Assembly (NCBI RefSeq): GCF_016804325.1
Contig: NZ_CP043627.1
Span: 5,563,001 to 5,627,000 of the forward strand
Source: Methylobacterium aquaticum
Lineage (GTDB): Bacteria; Pseudomonadota; Alphaproteobacteria; Rhizobiales; Beijerinckiaceae
Reading direction: 5' to 3'
DNA length: 64,000 nucleotides
In this document: positions 1 through 8,008 of the stretch, in pieces
Layout of the letters: every line of letters begins with the position of its first letter
Numbering within the stretch: the first letter of the stretch is position 1
Program-made: the position numbers and the translations under genes
Notes under the pieces: model-generated
Told to the model about the DNA's origin: nothing
The model's input: the letters and a program-made list of their open reading frames with translations, nothing else
Databases searched by the model: none

Positions 1-215
1 ATGTCGGTGGCCCAGTTGCCCGGGTCCATGTAGCCGACCGACACCATGTAGCCGGGGCCCAGGAAGGCGAGGAGCCGCCGGGGCCACGAGCCGGTGGCCA
101 GTACCGGCACGCTCGCATTCATCGCCCCGAGGCTCGGCTCCGCCGCCCCGGTGCCGGCGCGCCACGCCCATCCGTCCCGCATCCGCCCGTGCTCCCTCGC
201 TCCAGCGCCACTCAT
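1..215 (-). CDS. mntH: Nramp-family Mn(II)/divalent metal transporter, N-terminus only (runs off the left edge)
   Basis: Reading leftward from an ATG at 215, the frame stays open to base 1 and gives about 71 residues. After a roughly 45-residue polar leader it reads [21 protein letters not shown], which is the first membrane helix and DPGNW metal-binding signature of Nramp/MntH proton-coupled Mn(II) importers (known for the family). The leader is longer than in most MntH proteins, and ATGs at 182 and 122 are alternative starts. An operator-like inverted repeat lies on the 215 ATG, which makes one of the inner starts more likely. Only the start of the gene is in the window, so nothing can be said about its integrity. 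Confidence 0.85.
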   Translation of the reverse strand, partial: MSGAGAREHGRMRDGWAWRAGTGAAEPSLGAMNASVPVLATGSWPRRLLAFLGPGYMVSVGYMDPGNWATD

Positions 216-231
216 ATAGCCACTGCTATAT
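214..231. promoter_or_regulatory. MntR-box-like operator
   Basis: A perfect inverted repeat, ATATAGC-N4-GCTATAT. Its core ATAGC-N4-GCTAT has the same bases and spacing as the known enterobacterial MntR box (ATAGC-AAAG-GCTAT). It sits at the first possible start of the Nramp gene, so Mn-dependent repression of mntH is the natural reading (inference). Confidence 0.6.
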
Positions 232-283
232 TGATTTGAGAAGGCTGAATTCCAGGGCGTCGGCGGCGGTCGCGGTATCCGGT

Positions 284-787
284 TCAGGGCCGCCGGTCGC
301 GAAAGAAGTCGCGCAGCAGGGCCGCCGCCTCGCTCTCGCGAAAGCCGCCATAGACCTCCGGGGCGTGGTGGCAGGTCGGCTGGTTGAAGAAGCGCGGCCC
401 GTGCTCGACGGCGCCGCCCTTCGGGTCGGCGGCGGCGAAGTAGAGCCGGCGGATGCGCGCGAAGCTGATCGCCCCGGCGCACATCGCGCAGGGCTCCAGG
501 GTGACGTAGAGGTCGCAGCCGGTCAGGCGCTCGTCGTCGAGGGCGGCGCAGGCGGCGCGGATCGCCAGGATCTCGGCATGCGCCGTCGGGTCGCGCGCGG
601 CCCTGGGGCGGTTGCCGGCGACCGACAGCACGATCCCGTCGCGCACCACGACGGCGCCCACCGGTACCTCGCCGCGGGAGGCCGCCTTGCGCGCGGCGTC
701 GAAGGCGAGGCCGAGGGGATCGGTTCGTGACGCCCCGCTTGGCGACAGGTCCCCCCTTGCAAAATCGCGCATCGGTTCCACTCGCAT
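284..787 (-). CDS. tadA: tRNA-specific adenosine-34 deaminase TadA
   Basis: A 167-residue cytidine/deoxycytidylate deaminase fold enzyme. Conserved features are EVPVGAVVV in the first strand, HAE (zinc ligand His and proton-shuttle Glu) near residue 70, and PCAMC (two zinc Cys) near 98. TadA converts adenosine 34 of tRNA-Arg(ACG) to inosine, an essential step. About 25 extra residues precede the usual N-terminus, so the ATG at 772 is an alternative start. The gene is divergent from the pseudouridine synthase with only 29 bp between, so the two probably share a promoter region. A general nucleoside deaminase such as guanine deaminase is less likely given the motif set. Confidence 0.9.
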   Translation of the reverse strand: MRVEPMRDFARGDLSPSGASRTDPLGLAFDAARKAASRGEVPVGAVVVRDGIVLSVAGNRPRAARDPTAHAEILAIRAACAALDDERLTGCDLYVTLEPCAMCAGAISFARIRRLYFAAADPKGGAVEHGPRFFNQPTCHHAPEVYGGFRESEAAALLRDFFRDRRP

Positions 788-816
788 CGACAGACCCCGT
801 CTGGTATCAGGCGCGC

Positions 817-2907
817 ATGAACGACATCAACGACGACGAGACCGGGGCGCCGCAGCGGCGTCGCGGACGGGACGAGGCATCCGCGGGCTCCCCGGAGCGC
901 CAGGCTTCCAGCACGCGCGGGGCGGCACCCGCCAAGCCGGCCGTGGCGGCCGAGCCGGAGCCGGAGCGCATCGCCAAGGCGATCGCCCGGGCGGGCGTGG
1001 CCTCGCGCCGCGACGCCGAGGCGATGATCGCGGAAGGCCGCGTGACCCTGAACGGCCAGCGCCTCGATTCGCCGGCGGTCAACGTGACGCCGAGCGACCG
1101 CATCACGATCGACGGCGAGCCGCTGCCGACCCGCGAGCGCACCCGCCTGTGGCTGTTCCACAAGCCCCGCGGCGTCGTCACCACCGCCCGCGACCCGGAA
1201 GGGCGCCAGACGGTGTTCGACGCCCTGCCCGAGGACATGCCCCGGGTGGTGGCGATCGGCCGGCTCGACATCAACACCGAGGGGCTCCTGCTCCTCACCA
1301 ACGATGGCGGGCTCGCCAAGGTCATCGCCCACCCGGAGACCGGCTGGCTGCGCCGCTACCGCGTGCGCGCCTTCGGCGACGTCGACCAGGGGATGCTGGA
1401 CGGTCTGCGCAAGGGCGTGACCATCGACGGGATGGAATACGGTCCGGTCGAGGCGACGATCGACCGGGCGCAGGGCGACAACGTCTGGCTGACGCTCGGC
1501 CTGCGCGAGGGCAAGAACCGCGAGGTCAAGCGGATCCTCGAACATCTCGGCCTGTCGGTGAACCGGCTGATCCGGCTCTCCTTCGGCCCGTTCCAGCTCG
1601 GCGAGCTCGAGGTCGGGCTGGTCGAGGAGATCCGCACCCGGGTGCTGAAGGACCAGCTCGGCCACTCGCTCGCCGAGCAGGCGGGCGTCGACTTCACCAG
1701 CCCGGTGCGCGAGCCGATCGCCCCGTTCGGCTCGCCGAAGGCCGCCGCCCGGGCGGCGCAGCAGGAGGGGTCGCCCCGTGGGCGCGACCCGGCCCGCCCG
1801 CAATTCGGCAAGCCGCCCGCGGCCCAGGTCGGCCGCCGGGCTCCGGTTCGGACGGTCTGGCGCGATTCCGAGGCCGAGGCCGCCGGCGACCTGCCGAATC
1901 GCGGCCGGGTGCATCGGCGCGGCGACAGCCCGCAGGAGATCCGCGCCGCGATGGCGGATGCCCCGCGCAAGCGCGTCGGCGCCATCGCGTCGGGCGACCG
2001 CCGGGTGCTGGTCGAGCGCCTGGTGCCCGCGCCGCAGGACGAGGCGGCGCCGCATCGCCGCACCAAGTTCCGCGGCGACGACCGGGACGGCGCGTCGAAC
2101 CGGGGCCCGAGTGCCAACCGGGGTCCCGGCGGCGACGACCGCCCGATGCGCCGCTCCCGCGACGACGTCGCGCCGAGGGGCGGCGCCAAGGCCGGCCTCG
2201 GCGACGATGGCGGCCGTGGCCGCGGCTTCGGCCGGCCCGGCGGGCGCCCCGAGGGCGGCGAGGGCCGCGGCTTCGGCGGCAACAAGAGCTTCGGCGGCCG
2301 CGGCGAAGGCCGTTCCTTCGGGGGTGAAGGCCGTGGTCCCGGTGGCGGCGGTCGCTCGTTCGAGGGTCGTTCCGGCGGCGAGGGTCGCTCCTTCGGCGGC
2401 GAGGGCCGCGGTCCCGGCGGCGGCGGTCGCTCGTTCGAGGGTCGGTCCGGTGGCGAAGGCCGGTCCTTCGGCGGTGGGAACCGCGGCTTCGGGGCCAAGG
2501 GCGAGGGCCGTCCGGGCGGTGGTCGTTCGTTCGAGGGCCGCTCCGGTGGCGGCGAAGGTCGCTCCTTCGGGGGCGAGGGCCGTGGCGGCGGCGGGCGCTC
2601 GTTCGAGGGTCGCTCCGGCGGCGGCGAGGGCCGCTCGTTCGGGGGCAAGCCCGGCGGCAAGTCCTTTGGTGACAAGTCCTTCGGCGCGAAGCCCGGCGGC
2701 GGCGGCAAGTCCTTCGGCGGCAAGTCCTTCGGCGGCAAGCCCTTCGGCGCCAAGGGCGAGGGCCGTCCCGGCGGCGGTGGCCGGCCGGGGGGCAAGCCGT
2801 TCGGCAAGCCCGGCGGCGGCTTCCGCGCCGGTGGCGGCGGTGGGTCGAAGCCCGGCGGGCGCGGTGGCCGTCCGGGCGGTGGCGGCGGCCGGCCGCCGCG
2901 CGGCTGA
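817..2907 (+). CDS. RsuA/RluB-family rRNA pseudouridine synthase with a long Gly-rich C-terminal tail
   Basis: Protein of 697 residues from the ATG at 817. Residues 50-98 form an S4 RNA-binding domain. Residues about 108-285 are the catalytic domain, with the signature GRLDINTEGLLLLTNDG whose Asp151 is the expected catalytic residue. Family members isomerise one uridine in 16S or 23S rRNA. A normal member is about 240-290 residues. Here residues 290-465 are basic and low in complexity, and from about 466 to the end the chain is Gly/Arg/Phe/Ser repeats such as GGGRSFEGRSGG and SFGGKSFGGKPFG, resembling RGG-type disordered RNA-binding tails. rsmD follows 10 bp later, giving an rRNA-modification operon. 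A 23S (RluB) rather than 16S (RsuA) target is favoured by length and context but not certain. Confidence 0.88.
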   Translation: MNDINDDETGAPQRRRGRDEASAGSPERQASSTRGAAPAKPAVAAEPEPERIAKAIARAGVASRRDAEAMIAEGRVTLNGQRLDSPAVNVTPSDRITIDGEPLPTRERTRLWLFHKPRGVVTTARDPEGRQTVFDALPEDMPRVVAIGRLDINTEGLLLLTNDGGLAKVIAHPETGWLRRYRVRAFGDVDQGMLDGLRKGVTIDGMEYGPVEATIDRAQGDNVWLTLGLREGKNREVKRILEHLGLSVNRLIRLSFGPFQLGELEVGLVEEIRTRVLKDQLGHSLAEQAGVDFTSPVREPIAPFGSPKAAARAAQQEGSPRGRDPARPQFGKPPAAQVGRRAPVRTVWRDSEAEAAGDLPNRGRVHRRGDSPQEIRAAMADAPRKRVGAIASGDRRVLVERLVPAPQDEAAPHRRTKFRGDDRDGASNRGPSANRGPGGDDRPMRRSRDDVAPRGGAKAGLGDDGGRGRGFGRPGGRPEGGEGRGFGGNKSFGGRGEGRSFGGEGRGPGGGGRSFEGRSGGEGRSFGGEGRGPGGGGRSFEGRSGGEGRSFGGGNRGFGAKGEGRPGGGRSFEGRSGGGEGRSFGGEGRGGGGRSFEGRSGGGEGRSFGGKPGGKSFGDKSFGAKPGGGGKSFGGKSFGGKPFGAKGEGRPGGGGRPGGKPFGKPGGGFRAGGGGGSKPGGRGGRPGGGGGRPPRG
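2265..2760 (+). repeat. Imperfect tandem repeats encoding Gly-rich FGG/RSFEGRSGG units
   Basis: Within the pseudouridine synthase gene, units of about 60-75 bp recur. Each contains GGTCGCTCGTTCGAGGGT-like and TCCTTCGGCGG-like blocks and encodes SFEGRSGGEGRSFGGEGRG variants. The repeat is strongly GC-skewed and in frame throughout, so copy-number change would keep the reading frame. Confidence 0.75.
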
Positions 2908-2917
2908 GCGCTGAGCG

Positions 2918-3475
2918 ATGCGGATCGTCGGAGGGGAATTGCGCGGCCGCGGCCTCGCCGGGCCGCGCAGCGACGCGATCCGGCCGACCTCGGACCGGCT
3001 GCGCGAGGCGATGTTCAACGTCCTCACGCATGCCTATGACGATCCGGTCGCGGGGGCCCGCGTCCTCGACCTGTTCGCCGGCACCGGGGCGCTCGCCTGC
3101 GAGGCGATCTCCCGCGGCGCGGCCTTCGCGCTCCTCGTCGACGAGGGGGCGGAGGCCCGCGGCGTGATCCGCCAGAACCTCGACACCCTCGGGCTCGGCG
3201 GGGTGACGCGGCTGTTTCGCCGCGACGCCACGCGTCTCGGTGCCGCGCCGCCCGGCGAGCGCTTCGGCCTCGTCTTCTGCGATCCGCCCTATGGCCGCGA
3301 CCTCGCCCCCAAGGCGTTGAGCGCGGCGCGCGACGGCGGCTGGCTCGCGGACGACGCCCTGGCGGTGGTGGAGGAGGCGGCCTCCGCAACCCTCACGGCG
3401 CCGGACGGCTTCTCGGAGCTGGAGCGCCGGACCTACGGCGACACGCAGGTGGCGTTCTGGCGCCTCATTTCCTGA
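2918..3475 (+). CDS. rsmD: 16S rRNA (guanine-966-N2)-methyltransferase RsmD
   Basis: A 185-residue class I SAM methyltransferase of normal length for RsmD. It starts MRIVGGELRGR and has RPTSDRLREAMFN near 27, motif I VLDLFAGTGALACEA near 50, and the N-methyltransferase catalytic motif DPPY near 124. It methylates G966 of 16S rRNA on the assembling 30S subunit. It lies 10 bp downstream of the pseudouridine synthase on the same strand, a common pairing in alphaproteobacteria. Its last bases overlap the end of the convergent protease gene by 11 bp. Confidence 0.93.
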   Translation: MRIVGGELRGRGLAGPRSDAIRPTSDRLREAMFNVLTHAYDDPVAGARVLDLFAGTGALACEAISRGAAFALLVDEGAEARGVIRQNLDTLGLGGVTRLFRRDATRLGAAPPGERFGLVFCDPPYGRDLAPKALSAARDGGWLADDALAVVEEAASATLTAPDGFSELERRTYGDTQVAFWRLIS

Positions 3476-4319
3476 CCATCTCGTCGAGCGCCGCCGCGAA
3501 GCTGCCGGCGGCGACGCCGGCACCCCGGCCCGCGCGATAGGCCCGTCCGACCCGCTCGCCGCCCGTCACCGCCGTGTGGATGCCGACGAGCGCCGCCGCA
3601 CCGTCGGCATCGAGCACCAGGACCGGCGCCCCGGATTCCCCCGACATCGACTCGCACGTATCGGTCAGCTGGCCCGGGACCGGTGCGTCGATCCGCACCG
3701 CGCAGCCGCGGTCGATCACCGGCAGGTACGGCCGGTCGGCGGCGTAGCCGGCGAGCGCCACCACCGTGCCCGGCCGGCTCTTCGGCAGGTCGGCTCTCGC
3801 CAGCACGAGCCACGGCACCGGCTTGAGCGGCAGCGTCGTGCGCAGGGTGAGGATCACCCAGTCGCGCCCGATCATCTCGGCGGCGATGCCGCCGGGATGC
3901 GGCCGCATCGCCAGCCGCAGGTCGATGCCCGGGGCGAGCCGGAAGGCCTCGACCTCGGCGGTGCCGGCATTCCGGTCGCGGGCCTGGCCGGCGACGAAGA
4001 AGACCTGATGCGGCTTGACCCAGGTATCGAGGCGGTCGTCGAACAGGCAATGCGCGGCGGTGAGCACGTGGCGCGGCCCGACCAGGGTGCCGGTGCAATG
4101 GCTGCGATGCGCCGGCCCCTTCGCCACGTTCACGCGCCCGATCGCGGTGAACGGCCAGGCCGTCGGCTCCATCGGCACGCGCCGGTCCGGCGCCTGGGCG
4201 TGGACCGGGCCGGCCGGCGAGAGGGCCAGGGCGAGGATCGCGCGAACCAGGACGCGTGTTGTTGCATGCGTTCTTGCGCGTGTTCTCGCGCGTGTTCTCG
4301 CGCGTATTCCTGGCGGCAT
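3465..4319 (-). CDS. Exported trypsin-like serine protease (S1 family)
   Basis: A 284-residue protein with an N-terminal hydrophobic stretch VLVRAILALALSPAGPVHAQ (about 23-42) that looks like a signal peptide, so the product is probably periplasmic or secreted. The catalytic triad is visible: LTAAHC (His, near 93), a DWVILTL Asp near 148, and GESGAP (Ser, near 230). GESGAP in place of GDSGGP is seen in V8/glutamyl-endopeptidase-like S1 members. Cysteines around the His and Ser suggest disulfides. The N-terminus before the signal peptide is an odd RARTRARTRART run encoded by 12-bp tandem repeats, so the true start may lie elsewhere. The substrate is unknown. Confidence 0.8.
   Translation of the reverse strand: MPPGIRARTRARTRARTHATTRVLVRAILALALSPAGPVHAQAPDRRVPMEPTAWPFTAIGRVNVAKGPAHRSHCTGTLVGPRHVLTAAHCLFDDRLDTWVKPHQVFFVAGQARDRNAGTAEVEAFRLAPGIDLRLAMRPHPGGIAAEMIGRDWVILTLRTTLPLKPVPWLVLARADLPKSRPGTVVALAGYAADRPYLPVIDRGCAVRIDAPVPGQLTDTCESMSGESGAPVLVLDADGAAALVGIHTAVTGGERVGRAYRAGRGAGVAAGSFAAALDEMVRK
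4268..4310. repeat. 12-bp tandem repeat at the start of the protease gene
   Basis: GCGTGTTCTCGC occurs twice in perfect tandem (4278-4301), flanked by degenerate copies (GCGTTCTTGC before, GCGTATTCC after). On the coding strand it gives the Arg-Thr-Arg-Ala repeat at the protein N-terminus. The 12-bp period preserves frame. Confidence 0.7.
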
Positions 4320-4584
4320 CGTCCCCGGCTCCCGTCGCGTCGTCGCCTCTCGTCGCCATCCAGGACCAGGGCCGGGGATGGCGGGTTTCGGTCCGGATTC
4401 CGGCGCCGACGCACCCTTGCCGGGCTCGTGCCCTATCCGATCGGAGAGGGGCCGAGCGGCACGATCATAAATTGTTCATCGTTGGCGGAAAGCCCGGAAC
4501 TGGCAGGCTGCCGTCGAGGTTAAACCGCCGAGTACCAGTACAGATTTCTCACAATCGCCACCACACACGCACTGGAGGGGCTCG

Positions 4585-5256
4585 ATGCCGCTGCACCAGA
4601 CCATGCCGGCTGCCCGGCTTCGCGCCCTGCTCCTGGCCATGACGTCGGGGTGCCTGCTCGTCGCCTCGAGCGCGGGCGCCCGCGCCGAGAATGACGGCCT
4701 CGATTTCCTCCGCCAGATCTTCTCCGGTCCTGCCGCCGCCCCGGCGCCGGTGGCGCAGCCCTACGCCGTGCAGCCCTACGACGCGCCGATCCGGCAGCGG
4801 GCGACCCGGCGCCACCGCATCTCGGTCAAGGCCCTGCGCGGGCGCACCCGCTACGTCGCCCTGCCGAAGGCCGAGGTGAAGACCAAGGAAAAGGAGCCGA
4901 AGCCCCTGGCGATCGCGGTGTCGCCGCTCAAGTCCCTCGATGCCCGCACCGCGCTCCTGCGCGACCCGACCCTGCGCCCCGGCGACATCGTCATCATGCC
5001 CGAGGGGCCGCGGGTGTTCCAGGGCGAGGCCGACACCGACAAGCACTCGATGCGCGACTTCCAGGACGTGAACCGTCCCGGCGTGGTGGCGGCCAAGACC
5101 CGCAAGGAGTTGCTGGCCATGACGGCGCCGATCGGCGCGCTGCCGGCCGATGCCGCCCGCCGGATGATGGCGCAGTACCAGAAGGTCTCCGCGACCACGG
5201 TTCCGACCCCGCGCGTCGAGGCGGCGCTTGCCCGGGTGGTCTATCCGGCGCGCTGA
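4585..5256 (+). CDS. Exported protein of unknown function
   Basis: A 223-residue protein not assigned to a family. Residues about 10-34 form a signal peptide (LRALLLAMTSGCLLVASS then AGARA). The mature part is rich in Pro, Ala and basic residues up to about residue 90, then has a more ordered segment (RDPTLRPGDIVIMPEGPRVFQGE) like a short capping or beta-rich module, and ends in a helical region. GGAGG lies 6-10 bp before the ATG, supporting the start. It stands alone between the divergent protease and the next secreted gene. Probably a periplasmic or envelope protein. Confidence 0.72.
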   Translation: MPLHQTMPAARLRALLLAMTSGCLLVASSAGARAENDGLDFLRQIFSGPAAAPAPVAQPYAVQPYDAPIRQRATRRHRISVKALRGRTRYVALPKAEVKTKEKEPKPLAIAVSPLKSLDARTALLRDPTLRPGDIVIMPEGPRVFQGEADTDKHSMRDFQDVNRPGVVAAKTRKELLAMTAPIGALPADAARRMMAQYQKVSATTVPTPRVEAALARVVYPAR

Positions 5257-5396
5257 GTCATCCCCGGACCTCGCTGTTTCAAGCCTGCGGCAACGAGGGT
5301 GTGACTCGTGTTGAGCGGCGCGGCGCGGCGTCCGGCTGCGCTTGCTAGGATGGGACAGACCGCAACCGGCGGTCGTCCGCGTCGAGTTGTGTCCGC

Positions 5397-5885
5397 ATGT
5401 CGATCCCGAGCAGGTTCCCGAACCGTCCCCGCGGGTTCTCGAACCGCCTGCCGTCATCCGGCGAGACCCTGCGACGCCCCGCTTCCCGGTTTCCTTCCGG
5501 CATCCTTCTGGCGGTCCTGATCTCCGCCGGGGCGGCGATGGCGCCGTTGCCGGTGCGGGCCGCCGAGGGCGCGGTACTGGTGGCGCAGTGCAAGAGCCTG
5601 CTGCGCGGTGCCAAGGTACGGGGCAACGACGTCGAGTTCCGTCAGGATCCGGAGACCGTCGGCTGCTGGGCCTTCATGGCCGCGGTGCAGGATCTCGCCG
5701 GCGTCGCCGATACCGCCAACCAGCCGCCGATCCTCGGTGCCTGCCTGCCACCCGACGGCAACCGCCTGCAGCTCGTGCAGGCCGTGGTGAAGTACGGCGC
5801 CGCCCATCCGCCGGCCCTGCGCGAGCCGGCCGGCGTCCTGGCGCTCCTGGCCCTGCGCGATGCATTCCCGTGCCGCAAGGATTAG
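5397..5885 (+). CDS. Secreted Rap1a/Tai-like small protein
   Basis: A 162-residue protein. A signal peptide ends near residue 55 (AMAPLPVRAAEG), leaving a mature domain of about 108 residues with the Rap1a/Tai pattern: an early Cys, a CWAFMAAVQDLAG-like block, a C-L-P-P-D-G block, then HPPALREPAGVLALLALRDAFPC at the end. Rap1a/Tai proteins are periplasmic immunity proteins against type VI peptidoglycan amidases (known for Serratia), but many members of the fold are orphans as here. No effector gene is adjacent. A distant relative occurs in the prophage at 45437-45793. The N-terminal 30 residues are Arg/Pro rich and the start could be later. Confidence 0.6.
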   Translation: MSIPSRFPNRPRGFSNRLPSSGETLRRPASRFPSGILLAVLISAGAAMAPLPVRAAEGAVLVAQCKSLLRGAKVRGNDVEFRQDPETVGCWAFMAAVQDLAGVADTANQPPILGACLPPDGNRLQLVQAVVKYGAAHPPALREPAGVLALLALRDAFPCRKD

Positions 5886-6117
5886 GGACGAACCCCGTCC
5901 CGGCAAAGGTCTCGTCCACAGTCGCAGGATGAGACCCTGCCGCTGAAACGATCAGCCGGACGCAGCCTGTCCGGCTTGATCGCCGCTTCCGCCAAAAGGT
6001 TCCCGGCAATATTTGCGGCGGCCCCGCTTGCGCCCGCCGATGCGCACCATACTCTCAGAGAGTAGACGGGACGAGGCGACGATCCTCTCCCGCGACCCGC
6101 TCGATCGGAGGATGAAC

Positions 6118-6438
6118 ATGGCCAAGGCCGACAGGCACAACATGGGTCCCGGGGCGCAGGGCAAGGGCTCCGGCACCGGCGCCATGACCGAATTGCCCGA
6201 GGGCATCCTCGAGGAGAACATGGTGCTGAGCAACCGCGACAAGGCCCAGCACGGGGCGGAGCGCGGTCTCGACGGGAAGTTCGTGCAGACCGAGCAGTAT
6301 CACGACCACGCCGCCAACCGGCGCAACTTCGATCAGACGATGTCCGAGCGGGCCGACCAGAACACCGGCGGCCTGGAAGCGGCGATGACCACGGTGTCGG
6401 GTGACGACAGCGCGCTGGCGCATCGGCAGCAGAAATAG
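6118..6438 (+). CDS. Small hydrophilic protein of unknown function
   Basis: 106 residues from the ATG at 6118, chosen because GGAGG at 6107-6111 is well spaced to it (the ATG at 6112 is too close). The protein is strongly polar, with MGPGAQGKGSGTGAM near the start and repeated His/Gln/Asn (QYHDHAANRRNFDQT), without a membrane segment. It resembles small stress or seed-maturation-like hydrophilic proteins in composition only; no family is assigned. Confidence 0.65.
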   Translation: MAKADRHNMGPGAQGKGSGTGAMTELPEGILEENMVLSNRDKAQHGAERGLDGKFVQTEQYHDHAANRRNFDQTMSERADQNTGGLEAAMTTVSGDDSALAHRQQK

Positions 6439-6513
6439 GTGCAGACTGGCGGGGGGCCTCGATCCGTTCGGATGACCGATCCCGAAGGTGCGCCGGTGCG
6501 TGAGACGCGCGCG

Positions 6514-6685
6514 AACCCTCCCCCTCTGCGGGGGAGGGTGCCCCACGGAGTGGGGCGGGAGAGGGGGCGACGCTTCCGGAAAGGTCGCGGCCTCCTTGAT
6601 GAGACGCGCCACCTAGATCAGCGTCGCGCTGCCCCTCTCCCGGCTCACTGCGTTCGCCACCCTCCCCCGTAGAGGGGGGAGGGTT
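6514..6685. repeat. Inverted pair of GC-rich palindromic intergenic elements
   Basis: Copy A (6514-6567) begins AACCCTCCCCCTCTGCGGGG and copy B (6631-6685) is its approximate reverse complement, ending GGGGGGAGGGTT. Each copy has internal hairpins. They flank about 60 bp and lie between convergent genes (6438 and 6818), where they could act as a bidirectional terminator or REP-type element. Confidence 0.7.
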
Positions 6686-6817
6686 GTTGCGCGGCGGCCG
6701 TTGCTTCCACAGCATATATCCTGCTGCGTCGCGAAACGTGACGGCATAGAATTGAATGATGCGAAGGGTCTGAGTTCCGCTTCAGGAAAACAATCGACCG
6801 CTCTCACCCGACAGCGT

Positions 6818-7183
6818 TCAAGGATTCCCGCGCAGCCCGTTCGCCAGTTCGCGGTTGATCCGGATCAGGGCGGTCAGCTTGTCGGCGGTGGGATCGATCA
6901 TCGCATCGAGGGTGCGGGTGAACACGAAGGCGCCGAGGCGGGCCATCGAGGTCTTCAGCTCCTCGGGCAGCGGCGCGTCCGGTTCCGTCGCGGCGGAGGA
7001 CAGCAGCGTCCAGACCTTGCGGTTGAAGCCGAGGGCGTCGTTGAGGGTCGCCTGCTGGACGTCCCAATTGTCCTGGATCGCTTGCAGGCGGGCTGCAGCC
7101 TTGATCAGAACCGCGGCCTCGGCCTCGCGGGGGGTCAGCGCCACCTGGGCCGTTCTCGCGTAGGCGTTCGCCGCGTAGCTCAT
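6818..7183 (-). CDS. flaF: Flagellar biosynthesis regulator FlaF
   Basis: A 121-residue protein of usual FlaF length. It begins MSYAANAYA and has TPREAEAAVLIKAAARL, NDALGFNRKVWTLL and a terminal KLTALIRINRELANGL, the recognised FlaF blocks. FlaF helps control flagellin translation and secretion together with FlbT in alphaproteobacteria. No flagellin, flbT or other flagellar gene is next to it, which is unusual since flaF normally sits with flagellin genes. Confidence 0.88.
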   Translation of the reverse strand: MSYAANAYARTAQVALTPREAEAAVLIKAAARLQAIQDNWDVQQATLNDALGFNRKVWTLLSSAATEPDAPLPEELKTSMARLGAFVFTRTLDAMIDPTADKLTALIRINRELANGLRGNP

Positions 7184-7349
7184 CGTCTGCCTCTCCGCCT
7201 GGCCGCTGAAGCGGCCTCGGAGGCAGGTCTGCCATCGATTTGTTAAGCTAGGGTTGTGAAACAGGCGCGACGTTGCGGCAGCCCGCCTGCACTCCGTGTC
7301 GGTGATTCGCCTTCAAACCGCTACGATGTCGGCGCAAGGACCGACCACT

Positions 7350-7604
7350 ATGCTGAATTTCCTCCTCGGCGCCGTCGCGGGCGCATTGATGGCCGCCGTC
7401 GCGACGGTCGCGGCCCTGCGCAATCCGGAAACCCAGGTGAAGATGGGGATCGTGCAGCCCGCCCCGGCGGTGATCCAGACCCGGCGCCCGGAGCCGGTCT
7501 GTCCGCCGCCGCCGGTGCAAACCCAGGTCCAGGCGGGAAGCCCGCAGGTCGGTCAACCGGAGATGCTGTTCGCCCGGCGCCGGTTCTGGTCGGTGGCGCC
7601 GTAG
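7350..7604 (+). CDS. Small single-pass membrane protein
   Basis: 84 residues from the ATG at 7350, supported by AAGGA about 10 bp upstream. Residues 3-24 (FLLGAVAGALMAAVATVAAL) are one membrane helix or uncleaved signal anchor. The rest is Pro/Gln rich (RRPEPVCPPPPVQTQVQ) and likely periplasmic. No family recognised. Confidence 0.55.
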   Translation: MLNFLLGAVAGALMAAVATVAALRNPETQVKMGIVQPAPAVIQTRRPEPVCPPPPVQTQVQAGSPQVGQPEMLFARRRFWSVAP

Positions 7605-7725
7605 GATCCCGGCGCCGCGCGAAGCGGATGTCGCACAAGTCGCGACTGGTCGTGCCTCAGAAACTTTGAAGAACAAAAATCCGAGTGGACGACGCGCCGG
7701 CGTGCCGACGCAAGTCCGCCTGGCT

Positions 7726-7869
7726 TCAGACGCTGCTGAGCAGCAGCATCACCACGGTCGTCGCCGCGGTCGAGCCGAGGAAGCCGCAGAGCGCCGCGGT
7801 GAACGAATGGGCCCCGGCGGTCGGAGCGGAGAGGCGGGACTCGGTGGAGGTCTGGCTGGCGCTGGTCAA
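7726..7869 (-). CDS. Possible 47-residue membrane peptide
   Basis: An open frame from a TTG at 7869 encodes a Ser/Thr-rich head followed by LCGFLGSTAATTVVMLLLSSV, a plausible C-terminal membrane segment, then a stop. No ATG and no clear ribosome site are present, so the call rests only on composition. The competing plus-strand frame has no recognisable features. Confidence 0.28.
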   Translation of the reverse strand: MTSASQTSTESRLSAPTAGAHSFTAALCGFLGSTAATTVVMLLLSSV

Positions 7870-8008
7870 GGCGGGTGATCCGATCCGGCGCGCCTCAAGT
7901 CACGGCAGCGCCTGGTGAGAGTGATGGGTTAATCGTACGTGAAAGGGTGTGCGCTACGGCACGCGCCCATGCAGTTTCCGACGGATCGCTTCGCGATCCG
8001 GAAACCGG

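Noticed and set aside
523..3027. Long leftward frame (834 residues) across the pseudouridine synthase
   Set aside because: It is antisense to a gene with obvious S4 and catalytic motifs; the product is low-complexity Ala/Arg/Pro as expected of high-GC shadows.
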